Source: CAYPXN01 sp964414715
GTDB taxonomy: Bacteria > UBA10199 > JADFYH01
Direction: 5' to 3'
Assembly: GCA_964414715.1 (NCBI GenBank)
Contig: CAYPXN010000136.1
Span: 1-29,749 of the forward strand
DNA length: 29,749 nt
Position 1 is the stretch's first letter. Each line of letters opens with the position of its first letter. Below the pieces are notes generated by a model that saw nothing but the letters and a program-made list of their open reading frames with translations, was not told the origin of the DNA and did no database searches. Of the stretch, positions 7,784 through 15,198 are shown in pieces. Both the position numbers and the translations under genes were made by a program.

Positions 7784-8395
7784 CTAAGCAGGTCTGGTTT
7801 TCAAAATGGTATTTTTGGTGGAAAGCCTTTTGAACCAAACGGAAAGGTTAGGAAGATCCGGCACGGTCACTCCCACCCTCTCAAAAAGAAACACAAAGGG
7901 AGCAAAAGCAATATCTGCCAAGGAATAATTTCCAATCAAGAAATCCTTCCCTTTGAGTTGACGGTCTGCAATTTCAAAAAAGTTTTTGATTTTTCCACGT
8001 GCGGCTTCCAATTTTGCTTCGTCTACGCTTTCCCCTTTTTCTTTAGCAAAACCGGCCATCAACAACTCGATCCAAGGATCTGCAACCAAAGCATTCACCT
8101 GATTGACCCATACTCTCATTTGAGCCTTTTCTTGGGGATCTTCCGGAGTCAATTCAGGAAAAGGATACTCATCATTCAGGTATTCATTAATAATCGAGGA
8201 ATCTGCCACAATCAAATCGTCATCCGCCAACACAGGAACTTTTCCAAGGGGGTTTAATCTCAAGAATTGTTCTGTTCGATTTTCTTTTTTCATCAAGTCG
8301 ATATTTACCACCTGATAATCCAATTCTTTTTCAGCAAGAACGATTTTTACTCGATGACAGAAAGGTGAAAATTTAAAATCATAAAGACGAATCAT
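7784..8395 (-). CDS. Glutathione S-transferase family protein
   Basis: A 203-residue protein with a thioredoxin-fold N-terminal domain (MIRLYDFKFSPFCHRVKIVL; candidate active-site Ser10 and Cys13), the conserved NPLGKVPVL cis-proline segment and ADSSIINEYL (glutathione gamma-glutamyl site). An all-helical C-terminal domain contains DFLIGNYSLADIAFAPF, the N-capping/hydrophobic-staple motif of GSTs. It probably conjugates or reduces electrophilic substrates with glutathione in the cytoplasm. The ATG has GAGGAG upstream. It lies 17 nt downstream of the acyl-CoA dehydrogenase remnant (8413-8457), so an ancestral dehydrogenase-GST operon is likely. Confidence 0.88.
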   Translation of the reverse strand: MIRLYDFKFSPFCHRVKIVLAEKELDYQVVNIDLMKKENRTEQFLRLNPLGKVPVLADDDLIVADSSIINEYLNDEYPFPELTPEDPQEKAQMRVWVNQVNALVADPWIELLMAGFAKEKGESVDEAKLEAARGKIKNFFEIADRQLKGKDFLIGNYSLADIAFAPFVFLFERVGVTVPDLPNLSVWFKRLSTKNTILKTRPA

Positions 8396-8412
8396 TTTTA
8401 TTACTCCTCAAT

Positions 8413-8457
8413 TTATAATCCTGATGTTTTTGCTATTATTTCTTTCATGACATCACA
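8413..8457 (-). pseudogene. Remnant of an acyl-CoA dehydrogenase 3' end
   Basis: Read on the minus strand these bases encode CDVMKEIIAKTSGL followed by TAA. The last 12 residues (VMKEIIAKTSGL) and the stop are identical in protein sequence to the end of the intact dehydrogenase at 8534-9670. The codons differ, however: GCA AAA ACA TCA GGA TTA here against GCG AAG ACT AGC GGC CTT there. There is a 17-nt identical core, GCTATTATTTCTTTCAT on the plus strand. Homology stops abruptly at the element at 8458-8533. It is a truncated second copy of the gene's end. Confidence 0.8.
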
Positions 8458-8533
8458 AGGGGCTCGCGTCGCCCCCTCCGCTCCGCCTAAGGCGGACCGG
8501 AGCCTCCCCCTCAACGCCTTTCGGCTTGTTGAA
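8458..8533. repeat. GC-rich multi-hairpin element inserted between dehydrogenase end and its remnant
   Basis: This stretch is far more GC-rich than its surroundings. It contains GGGGC/GCCCC arms around 8459-8475, a 12-bp stem with one mismatch (CTCCGCTCCGCC at 8476-8487, loop TAA, GGCGGACCGGAG at 8491-8502) and a TCAACGCC/GGCTTGTTGA hairpin at about 8511-8532. It looks like a palindromic intergenic repeat and encodes nothing. Other copies would be expected elsewhere in the genome. Confidence 0.65.
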
Positions 8534-9670
8534 TTAAAGGCCGCTAGTCTTCGCTATTATTTCTTTCATTACCTCGGAAGCACCGCCCCCGATAGTCAAT
8601 AATCTCAAGTCACGGTTGGCACGGGCAATATCGTATTCTTCCATATAACCGTAACCGCCATGGATCTGTAAGCAATCATAAGCCACCTGGCAAGCCAAAT
8701 CACACGCAAAGAGCTTGGCCATCGAAATTTCACGAAGTGCGTTTTCTCCCCGATTAAACAAGTCACAGGCATGATAAGTCAGCCTTTTGGCTGCTTCCAC
8801 CTGGGTCAGTCGTTCGGCAAATTTATGACGCCACACCTGCATCTTTGCCAAAGGCTTCCCAAAAGCCTGTCTTTCACCCCCGTAATTCATGGCATCTTCG
8901 AGCATCATTTCCATATGAGCAACCGCCATCAAGGCTGCGCCCAAACGTTCTCCCTGAAAATTTTCCATGATGTAGTAAAAACCGTGATTTTCTTCACCCA
9001 GCAAATTTCGAGCAGGGACTTTACAATTTTCAAAAGAAATTTCGAAGGTGTTCGAACAATGGTTTCCCAATTTTTTGAGTTTTCTTCCAAGTTGAAAGCA
9101 CGGAGTATCTGTCGGAAAAAGAATCAGGCTTACTCCTTTGTAACCTTCCCCACCGGTTCTAACCGCCAAAGTAATGAAATCCGCACGTCCTCCATTCTTA
9201 ATGAAGGTTTTGGATCCATTAATAATATAGTCTCCCCCCACTTTTTTGGCAGTTGTCTTTAGAGCCGCAACATCGGAGCCGCCTGAAGGCTCTGTAATGC
9301 CCAAAGCTCCAATTTTATCGCCCTGAATCGCGGGGGTTAAAAATTCTTTTTTTTGCTCCGGCGTACCCAATTTATTAATCACCGGAGTTGCAATTCCGCA
9401 GGTCACCAACAAATCCATCACCAAACCATTCATGCGAGAGCGCATCAGTTCTTCTACCAAACAAACTTCAAACCAATAATCTCCGCCAGAACCACCGACT
9501 TCTTCAGGATAATGGACCCCCAACAAACCCAAATCCCCTGCGCGCTTAAAAACAGATCTGGGGACATCACAATTTTCTTCCCATTCTTTCTGATGGGGAA
9601 GAAGTTCCTTCTCAGCAAATTGCCGAACCGTTTTGCGAAAGATTTCGTGTTCTGAATTAAAAAAACTCAT
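8534..9670 (-). CDS. Acyl-CoA dehydrogenase
   Basis: A 378-residue FAD-dependent acyl-CoA dehydrogenase, expected to form a trans-2-enoyl-CoA and pass electrons to ETF. Both family signatures are visible: GITEPSGGSDVAA (FAD/substrate) and QIHGGYGYMEEYDIARANRD near the C-terminus. Where medium/short-chain enzymes carry the catalytic Glu (YEGT) this protein reads IGGGASE. That agrees with the long-chain/isovaleryl-type group, whose catalytic Glu lies in helix G; a Glu in AHMEMMLEDAMNYG is a candidate. Chain-length preference is therefore inference. A palindromic repeat (9682-9730) separates it from the protease gene upstream in transcription. Downstream lie a GC-rich element and a second copy of its own 3' end. 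Confidence 0.93.
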   Translation of the reverse strand: MSFFNSEHEIFRKTVRQFAEKELLPHQKEWEENCDVPRSVFKRAGDLGLLGVHYPEEVGGSGGDYWFEVCLVEELMRSRMNGLVMDLLVTCGIATPVINKLGTPEQKKEFLTPAIQGDKIGALGITEPSGGSDVAALKTTAKKVGGDYIINGSKTFIKNGGRADFITLAVRTGGEGYKGVSLILFPTDTPCFQLGRKLKKLGNHCSNTFEISFENCKVPARNLLGEENHGFYYIMENFQGERLGAALMAVAHMEMMLEDAMNYGGERQAFGKPLAKMQVWRHKFAERLTQVEAAKRLTYHACDLFNRGENALREISMAKLFACDLACQVAYDCLQIHGGYGYMEEYDIARANRDLRLLTIGGGASEVMKEIIAKTSGL

Positions 9671-9681
9671 AATTATTTCCG

Positions 9682-9730
9682 TATCCCCTCCACACCTCCC
9701 CTTAAACTAAGGGAAGGCTGGGTGGGGATA
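9682..9730. repeat. 49-nt palindromic intergenic repeat
   Basis: Outer arms TATCCCC (9682-9688) and GGGGATA (9724-9730) are exact complements. An inner stem pairs CCTCCCCTTA (9695-9704) with TAAGGGAAGG (9708-9717), one mismatch, across a 3-nt loop. It fills the space between the ctpA-type stop and the dehydrogenase start. It resembles the C-rich palindromic repeats dispersed in many bacterial genomes and might end or process the transcript. Confidence 0.65.
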
Positions 9731-9735
9731 AAAAA

Positions 9736-10977
9736 CTAGGGAGATACTTTCTTCAAATGATCGAGTGCCGCTTTTTTCTGATTATCATCCTGGGGTAAAT
9801 TATCCGGTTCTTCTTTTTCCTGTTTTTTACCCTTCACTTCTTTTTTCTCTTGGGAGGCTTGAGATTCCGGACCTGATTCTGCAATCTTGAGATGCACCAC
9901 TTCGTCGGGCGCAATTCCTTTTCCATCAATCTGGCGCCCTTTCGGCGTGTAATATCGGGCAATGGTTAACTTGAGAGCCGAGTCATCACCCAATTCAATC
10001 ACTGTTTGAACAGAACCCTTCCCAAAACTTTGGGTTCCCATCAGGTAGCCACGTCCATAATCTTGTAAAGCACCTGCAACAATTTCAGAGGCAGAGGCAG
10101 AACCTCCGTTGACCAAAACCACCAAAGGCACATTTGGAAACTCTGCTTTTCCATCGGCCTTACGTTCATCAATATTGCCAGTTCTTCCTTTGGTAGAGAC
10201 AATCACCCCTTGCTTGATAAAAATATCTGCAACCGCAACCGCCTGATCCAACAATCCACCCGGATCATTCCTCAAATCCAAGATAATTCCCTTGAGACCT
10301 CCGGACTCTTTTTCCATGCGGGTCAGTTCTTTCAATAAATCTTCCGAAGTGCGTTCCTGAAAGTTCGTCACACGCACATAAGCATACTTTCCATCGAGCA
10401 GTTCACCCTTCACACTTTTTACATTAATATTCTCACGGGTCAGCTTGAAGTCACGAACATCCTTCCAACCTTCTCTGTAAATAGTCAGATTAATTTTACT
10501 TTTTCTGAGGCCTCGCATCTTTTTGACGGCGTCACTGAGATTCATGTCCTTCGTAATAGTGCCATCAATTTTGACAATTTTATCACCGGGTAAAATACCT
10601 GCCTTGGCCGCAGGAGTGTCTTCAATGGGAGAAACGACGGTCAACACACCATCTTTCACCGTCACTTCAAGGCCAACTCCTCCAAAGCGACCCACGGTAT
10701 CTACTTTCAGTTCTTTGTAAATTTCCGGACTTAAATAAAGAGTGTGGGGATCAAGGGTCTGCAACATTCCCTTAATGGCTCCTTGCAACAAGGACTGTGA
10801 ATCCACCTGTTCTACATATTCATTCTCGACGTAGTAGAGAACTTTTGAAAACTTCTCGAGAGATTCATAAATTTTTTCGGAGAACGCATGAACAGAAGAA
10901 AAAGCTGCAACAAAAACAAATCCTAAAACAAAACCCGCGAATAAATAACGAAGGCGTTTTGGATGATTTTTTTTCAT
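9736..10977 (-). CDS. ctpA: Carboxy-terminal processing protease (S41, CtpA/Prc-like)
   Basis: A 413-residue periplasmic serine protease. An uncleaved anchor or signal sequence (residues 9-29) is followed by a CTP N-terminal segment (YLSPEIYKEL), a PDZ domain (about 92-180, GRFGGVGLEV to LTIYREG) and the S41 catalytic core. The catalytic Ser is in GGSASASEIVAGALQDYG (Ser295) and the Lys in SFGKGSVQ (Lys320), with the 25-residue spacing known from Prc. The tail after residue 370 is Lys/Glu-rich and disordered. Such proteases trim C-termini of envelope proteins and regulate cell-wall hydrolases. The ATG overlaps the transketolase C-subunit stop (ATGA), so translation is coupled to a cytoplasmic sugar enzyme, an odd pairing. 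Confidence 0.93.
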   Translation of the reverse strand: MKKNHPKRLRYLFAGFVLGFVFVAAFSSVHAFSEKIYESLEKFSKVLYYVENEYVEQVDSQSLLQGAIKGMLQTLDPHTLYLSPEIYKELKVDTVGRFGGVGLEVTVKDGVLTVVSPIEDTPAAKAGILPGDKIVKIDGTITKDMNLSDAVKKMRGLRKSKINLTIYREGWKDVRDFKLTRENINVKSVKGELLDGKYAYVRVTNFQERTSEDLLKELTRMEKESGGLKGIILDLRNDPGGLLDQAVAVADIFIKQGVIVSTKGRTGNIDERKADGKAEFPNVPLVVLVNGGSASASEIVAGALQDYGRGYLMGTQSFGKGSVQTVIELGDDSALKLTIARYYTPKGRQIDGKGIAPDEVVHLKIAESGPESQASQEKKEVKGKKQEKEEPDNLPQDDNQKKAALDHLKKVSP

Positions 10978-11918
10978 TTTTTTCTTTCTTTGATAAAACT
11001 GCTTGCCTCATGGGCAATATCAGAAGCCAACAATTTATATTCTTTCAGCAACACTTCCGCCGGAGCAGACTGACCAAACTGATCTCTTACTCCCATTCGA
11101 TGTATAGGAACCGGATACACACCCGACAGATACTCGGAAACCGCAGAACCCAAACCACCAATGATGGAATGTTCTTCAACGGTCAAAATACATTTTGTTT
11201 TCTGTGCAAGCTCAAGAATAGTTTTTTCATCCAGGGGCTTAATACTTGAGCAGTTTACTACACTTGCCTGAATTCCTTGTTGAGCAAGAATTTTTTGGGC
11301 TTCCAAGGCATGGGAAGTCATCAAACCACAGGCAATAATGGCAATATCTTTACCTTCAGTTAAAACTTTGGCCTTCCCCACTTCAAACTTGTAAGAAGAA
11401 TCAAAAATCACCGGAAACTTTGCACGAGAAAGACGCACATAAACCGGTCCCGGAGTTTTATAAGCAGCTTCGATCATTTGCTCGGTTTCCACTCCGTCAG
11501 CAGGAACCAACACCGTCATTCCAGGAATGACCCGCATGAGAGAAATATCCATCACGGTTTGATGACTGGCACCATCCTCACCCACGGTCAAACCGGCATG
11601 AGTCGCACAAATTTTTACATTCAAATGGGGATAAGCGATGGAGTTACGAACAATCTCCCAAGCACGACCCGTTGCAAACATCGCAAAAGTCGACACAAAA
11701 GAAACTTTTCCGGTGAGTGCAAAACCCGCTGCAGTTCCCATCAAATCTTGTTCCGCAACACCCATGTTGAAAAAACGCTGGGGAAATTTTTTTGCAAAAA
11801 CAGCAGTCTTTGTGGAACCGGAGAGATCTGCATCTAACACGACAATATCGGAATGCAATTCACCCAAAGCAGCTAATTTCTTTCCGTACGCATCTCTTGT
11901 GGCAATTTGTTCAGTCAT
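10974..11918 (-). CDS. Transketolase, C-terminal subunit
   Basis: A 314-residue protein corresponding to the pyrimidine-binding and C-terminal domains of transketolase. The conserved catalytic Glu is Glu56 in NMGVAEQDLMG, which activates the thiamine diphosphate ring; FVSTFAMFATGRAWE and THAGLTVGEDGASHQ follow, as in TktC-type subunits. With the product of 11978-12805 it should form the complete enzyme that transfers two-carbon units in the pentose phosphate pathway. The two-gene form is common in many bacteria and archaea, so the split is not a mutation. It starts 59 nt after the N subunit across a large inverted repeat, and ends in an ATGA overlap with the protease gene. Confidence 0.93.
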   Translation of the reverse strand: MTEQIATRDAYGKKLAALGELHSDIVVLDADLSGSTKTAVFAKKFPQRFFNMGVAEQDLMGTAAGFALTGKVSFVSTFAMFATGRAWEIVRNSIAYPHLNVKICATHAGLTVGEDGASHQTVMDISLMRVIPGMTVLVPADGVETEQMIEAAYKTPGPVYVRLSRAKFPVIFDSSYKFEVGKAKVLTEGKDIAIIACGLMTSHALEAQKILAQQGIQASVVNCSSIKPLDEKTILELAQKTKCILTVEEHSIIGGLGSAVSEYLSGVYPVPIHRMGVRDQFGQSAPAEVLLKEYKLLASDIAHEASSFIKERKK

Positions 11919-11925
11919 AAATGCT

Positions 11926-11988
11926 GTGAGACGTTAGATGTCAGACGTGAGATGTTAAACTTCTCACCTCTCACTTCTTACTTCTCAC
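11926..11988. repeat. 31+31 nt imperfect inverted repeat built from an 8-nt unit
   Basis: The left arm is 11926-11956 and the right arm 11958-11988, with one base between. The right arm reversed matches the left at about 25 of 31 positions. Both arms are made of about four units of the form GTGAGAnGTnAGAnGT, so the element is also a short tandem repeat. The right arm overlaps the last codons and the stop codon of the transketolase N subunit (stop at 11978-11980), so the repeat itself supplies the gene's terminus. Confidence 0.75.
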
Positions 11989-12805
11989 CTAATTCTTGTA
12001 GGGCAATCTTCAACTCTTCATCACTGGGGGTCACGCCATGGTATTGAGGCTTGTTTTCGAAAATCGAAACGCCTTTGCCCAAAATCGTGCGTGCAATAAT
12101 CATGGTGGGTTGCCCCTTCACCTTCTCCGCTTCATCCAAAGCTTCCACCACTTCTTCTATCACATTTCCATCGATCGAAAAAACCTTCCAACGGAAAGCC
12201 GTAAACTTATCTTCAAGAGGAGAAACATCTTTAATGTCTTTGTTGAAACCATCGATTTGAATGCCATTGTAGTCAAGAAGACCACAACGGTTATCCAGCT
12301 TGTAGTGTCCTGCCGCCATCGCGGCTTCCCACAACATTCCTTCTTGGGCTTCTCCATCAGAGTGCATGCTGTATACGCGGAATTTTTTTCCATCCAGACG
12401 GGCAGACATCGCCATGCCATTTCCTACAGACATCCCTTGTCCCAAAGAACCGGTCGACATTTCAATGCCCCATTCGGGTTTTAATTTTGGATGTCCCTGC
12501 AAGGGAGAACCCAACTGTCGAAGATGATCCATTTCCGATTTCGGAAAGTATCCCGCATGCGCCAAGCAGGCATACAAGGCGGGTGCACAATGACCATTCG
12601 CCAAAATGAAACGATCTCGCTCATCCCATAAGGGTTTTTTCGGATCGATGCGCATTTTGTAAAAATACAAAGCCACCATCATTTCCATCATGCCCAGAGG
12701 TCCACCGGTATGACCCGATTTTGCCTTATGCAGCATTTTGAGGACATCGATGCGAAGGATGCGACAAATTTCTTTTAATTCTTGGATTTTTTCACGACTT
12801 AACAT
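11978..12805 (-). CDS. Transketolase, N-terminal (thiamine diphosphate-binding) subunit
   Basis: A 275-residue protein equal to the first domain of transketolase. GHTGGPLGMMEMM (His32) and ILANGHCAPALYACLAHAG bind substrate and cofactor. The thiamine diphosphate/Mg motif runs from HSDGEAQEGMLWE (Asp150) to LLDYNGIQIDG (Asn180), beginning SDG where GDG is usual. It is first in a minus-strand run with the C subunit and the CtpA-like protease. Only a weak ribosome-binding site precedes the ATG. A TTGGCA/TAAAAT promoter candidate lies at 12826-12853. The end of the reading frame (GEK and stop) is written in the inverted repeat at 11958-11988, which suggests that the original terminus was replaced. 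Confidence 0.93.
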   Translation of the reverse strand: MLSREKIQELKEICRILRIDVLKMLHKAKSGHTGGPLGMMEMMVALYFYKMRIDPKKPLWDERDRFILANGHCAPALYACLAHAGYFPKSEMDHLRQLGSPLQGHPKLKPEWGIEMSTGSLGQGMSVGNGMAMSARLDGKKFRVYSMHSDGEAQEGMLWEAAMAAGHYKLDNRCGLLDYNGIQIDGFNKDIKDVSPLEDKFTAFRWKVFSIDGNVIEEVVEALDEAEKVKGQPTMIIARTILGKGVSIFENKPQYHGVTPSDEELKIALQELGEK

Positions 12806-12825
12806 GACTCGCCATTTAGAGTATT

Positions 12826-12853
12826 ATTTTATGATATTCAATAGTCATGCCAA
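12826..12853 (-). promoter_or_regulatory. Putative promoter of the transketolase operon
   Basis: On the minus strand TTGGCA (12848-12853), a 16-nt spacer and TAAAAT (12826-12831) lie about 20 nt upstream of the transketolase N-subunit start. This would drive the tkt-tkt-ctpA run, in the 96-nt space after the otsA end. Confidence 0.4.
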
Positions 12854-12901
12854 GTTAACAAATTGAAAGGCGAAGTCAAATTGAATTTAAGTCAAAATTC
12901 G

Positions 12902-13888
12902 CTATATTTTTGGATTTAACAATTTTAAAGGATATTTCTTCGCAAGACTCGCCTGTTCCTTATTGGACTGCTCAATTCTCACAAGATCGCTTATAAGATT
13001 TCCTGCCCATCTGTAAACATTCTCTTCTTGGACTTTCTTGCGCATTCTTGACATACATCTTCTTTGTTTGTCTTCGTCCATTTCCAAGGCATACAAAATT
13101 GACTTTGCAAACTCTTCCTGAGCATAGGGATTGATAATCAAGGCTTCTTCCAATTCTTTGGAAACCCCTGCAAACTCCGACAATATCACAACTCCTTTTT
13201 CATCATCACGGGCAGATACAAATTCTTTCGCCACCAAATTCATCCCATCCGCCAAGGAACTGACAATAAGAACATCCGACATTTTCATAAACAGATGGAC
13301 CTGTTCAGGAGGATGCTGATCTTTTAAAAAAATCACCGGCTTCCAGTTAGACTCCGCATGCTTCCAGTTTACGTGATCCGTAAGTGCCTCAATATCACTT
13401 ACCAAATCCCTATATTTGGGAATATGTATCCTGGAGGGCGCACCGAGCTGAACAAAAGTAACTTTCTTTTTATAAGATGGATTCTGAGTGAAAAAGAGAT
13501 CAATGGCCCGAAGCCGCTCCAAAATACCTTTTGTATAATCCAAACGATCCACGCTCAACACCAACCGAAGCTCAGGTGACAAATCCAATTCTTTTCTAAT
13601 ACGACGGATGGAGTCCTGCACTTCTATCGGCGACATGGAAACTCGTTCATTCCAGTCTTGAATACCAATGGGAAAAGGCTTCACATAAGTAACCCCATGC
13701 TGATGATAGATGGCTGAACGATCCCAATCCACCCTTACAGGCAGCAACTGATTGACTGTTTCCAAAAAACGATTGCAATAGGATTGAAAATGAAAACCTA
13801 TCAGATTTGCTCCCAACATTCCTTTCAAAATTTCCTCATGCCAAGGGCAAATCTGAAAGCCTCCGGATGCGGCCAGGGAATATGCCAA
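12902..13888 (-). pseudogene. otsA: Trehalose-6-phosphate synthase, C-terminal part after a frameshift
   Basis: This frame continues the GT20 glycosyltransferase begun at 15195. True homology starts at about 13855 with FQICPWHEEILKGMLGANLIGFHFQSYCNRF, the standard OtsA sequence after HIPWPxPEAF. The first codons of the open frame (MAYSLAASG) are the out-of-frame image of that preceding segment. It holds the acceptor/UDP-glucose region: VDRLDYTKGILERL, KVTFVQLGAPSR, and SLADGMNLVAKEFVSAR (nucleotide-sugar Glu). The total GT20 length after joining is about 490 residues, normal for OtsA. One base appears missing near 13853-13857 (GGCTTTCAG where GGCTTTCCAG would restore frame). Sequencing error, mutation or frameshifting are all possible. 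Confidence 0.85.
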
Positions 13889-15195
13889 AACAAGCCTAAA
13901 CGAATATCCGGTCTTTCCTGGCGAACCATGGCAGGCAACAATGTAAAATGATAATCTTGCACCAGCACTAAAGGCGGTACTTTCTGCACCTCGCTCAATA
14001 AAGCTTGTGCAAATTTATGATTTACCTGAACATAGGTTTCCCAATCCTTTGGCTCAAACTCTGGTCTTTGATAAGTCATATGACATAAAGGCCACAGGGC
14101 TTCATTTGAAAATCCAAAGTAATAACCCTCTTCTTCTTCCTTACTCAGCCATACTCTCTTTAAAGTATAGCTGGGCTGTGAAGGAGGAACCATTAACTTT
14201 CCCTCTTCATCCGCCACTTCTTGATCCGCATCTCCGGAACCATGAGCAATCCACAAACCATTACAAGCTTTCAACACAGGATCTAACGCACTCACCAAGC
14301 CCCCTGGAGGAATAAGAACTTTTCGATGTCCTTGCTTACGGGTATGAATATAAGGTTCTCGATTGGAAACAACCATGAAGGGTCTCTGTCCCAGACTCGA
14401 AATGATATGAGCTTTCAGACGAGCCGCTGTCCATTGATCCTTGCCCTCAATTTCGTGAGATATTTCTTCGGCAATCCTACGCGCAGAATCCAAACGAGCC
14501 GCCATCTTCTTAAATTCTCGGGAGACAGGCTTAAAAAATTCTTCGCCGGGTGGATTTTCTTCCCACGACTTGTCCGATCTTACCCAATGCGCAAAACGAT
14601 CTAGGGATTTTTGGAACAAATATTTTGAAACAGCATAAGCTAGCCCCATCCCTGCCAAGCTCACAATCAGCAACATTACCGAATTCCACAACAAGCCCTC
14701 AAAAAACCTCTTTTGAATGTAAGATCCCTCATGAACTACAATCAGAACCCCCATCACCTGCCCACTTTTATCCAGTAAGGGATAAAGAAGCTCATTGTAG
14801 GTAAGAGATTCCTTTTCCTCCCAGAAAAATTGATACGTCTTGCTCAGCAACACATCACGAACCTTATCATCCAAACAAGTGATGGAAGAATCAATCCGAG
14901 AGGAATGTGCCACTGTTTCCCCATCGGTACGACACAAAACGATACCCAGAGTGCGACCTTTCCCGGAAAGACGTTCTGCAATTTCTTCCTGTTCTTCGGT
15001 AGAGTCCGGTAATTGTCTTTTTAAAAGTTTTAACGATTCAGGAGAAAGACTACGCGCAATGATCAAGGCTCTTTTTTCTAAATCTTCCACCAAGTTCGCT
15101 TTATCCTCGTTCAAGCGGTGGTATAAAAAGAATCCCCCAAGTAAAATAAGACCCAACACGATAGCCACCAAGTACTTTGAAAAAGACTTCTTCAT
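13825..15195 (-). pseudogene. otsA: Membrane-tethered sensor/trehalose-6-phosphate synthase fusion, N-terminal part
   Basis: A 456-residue open frame. Residues 8-26 form a transmembrane helix, 27-169 a periplasmic-type sensory region (with GIVLCRTDGETVAHSS and PLLDKSGQVMGVLIVVHEG, PAS/CACHE-like), 170-190 a second helix, and 195-260 a charged helical HAMP-like linker. The GT20 domain starts at 271 with RPFMVVSNREPY, then PPGGLVSALDPVL, WIAHGSGDADQE, YGFSNEALWPLCH and VQDYHFTLLPAMVR. It breaks after HIPWPHPEAF at about 13858, where the protein runs into RFALGMRKF and stop. The ATG is backed by AAAGGAG and GAGAGG on the minus strand. If frame is restored, the product (about 763 residues) would make trehalose 6-phosphate at the inner membrane under control of an external signal. 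Confidence 0.8.
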
Positions 15196-15198
15196 CTC

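Noticed and set aside
8534..9670. Loss of the catalytic Glu in the acyl-CoA dehydrogenase (IGGGASE in place of YEGT)
   Set aside because: Long-chain and isovaleryl-type enzymes normally carry Gly there and use a Glu in another helix, for which a candidate is present.
10974..12805. Transketolase looks broken into two genes
   Set aside because: Two-gene transketolases are a normal form in many bacteria and archaea, and each part starts and ends at a domain border with its catalytic residues intact.
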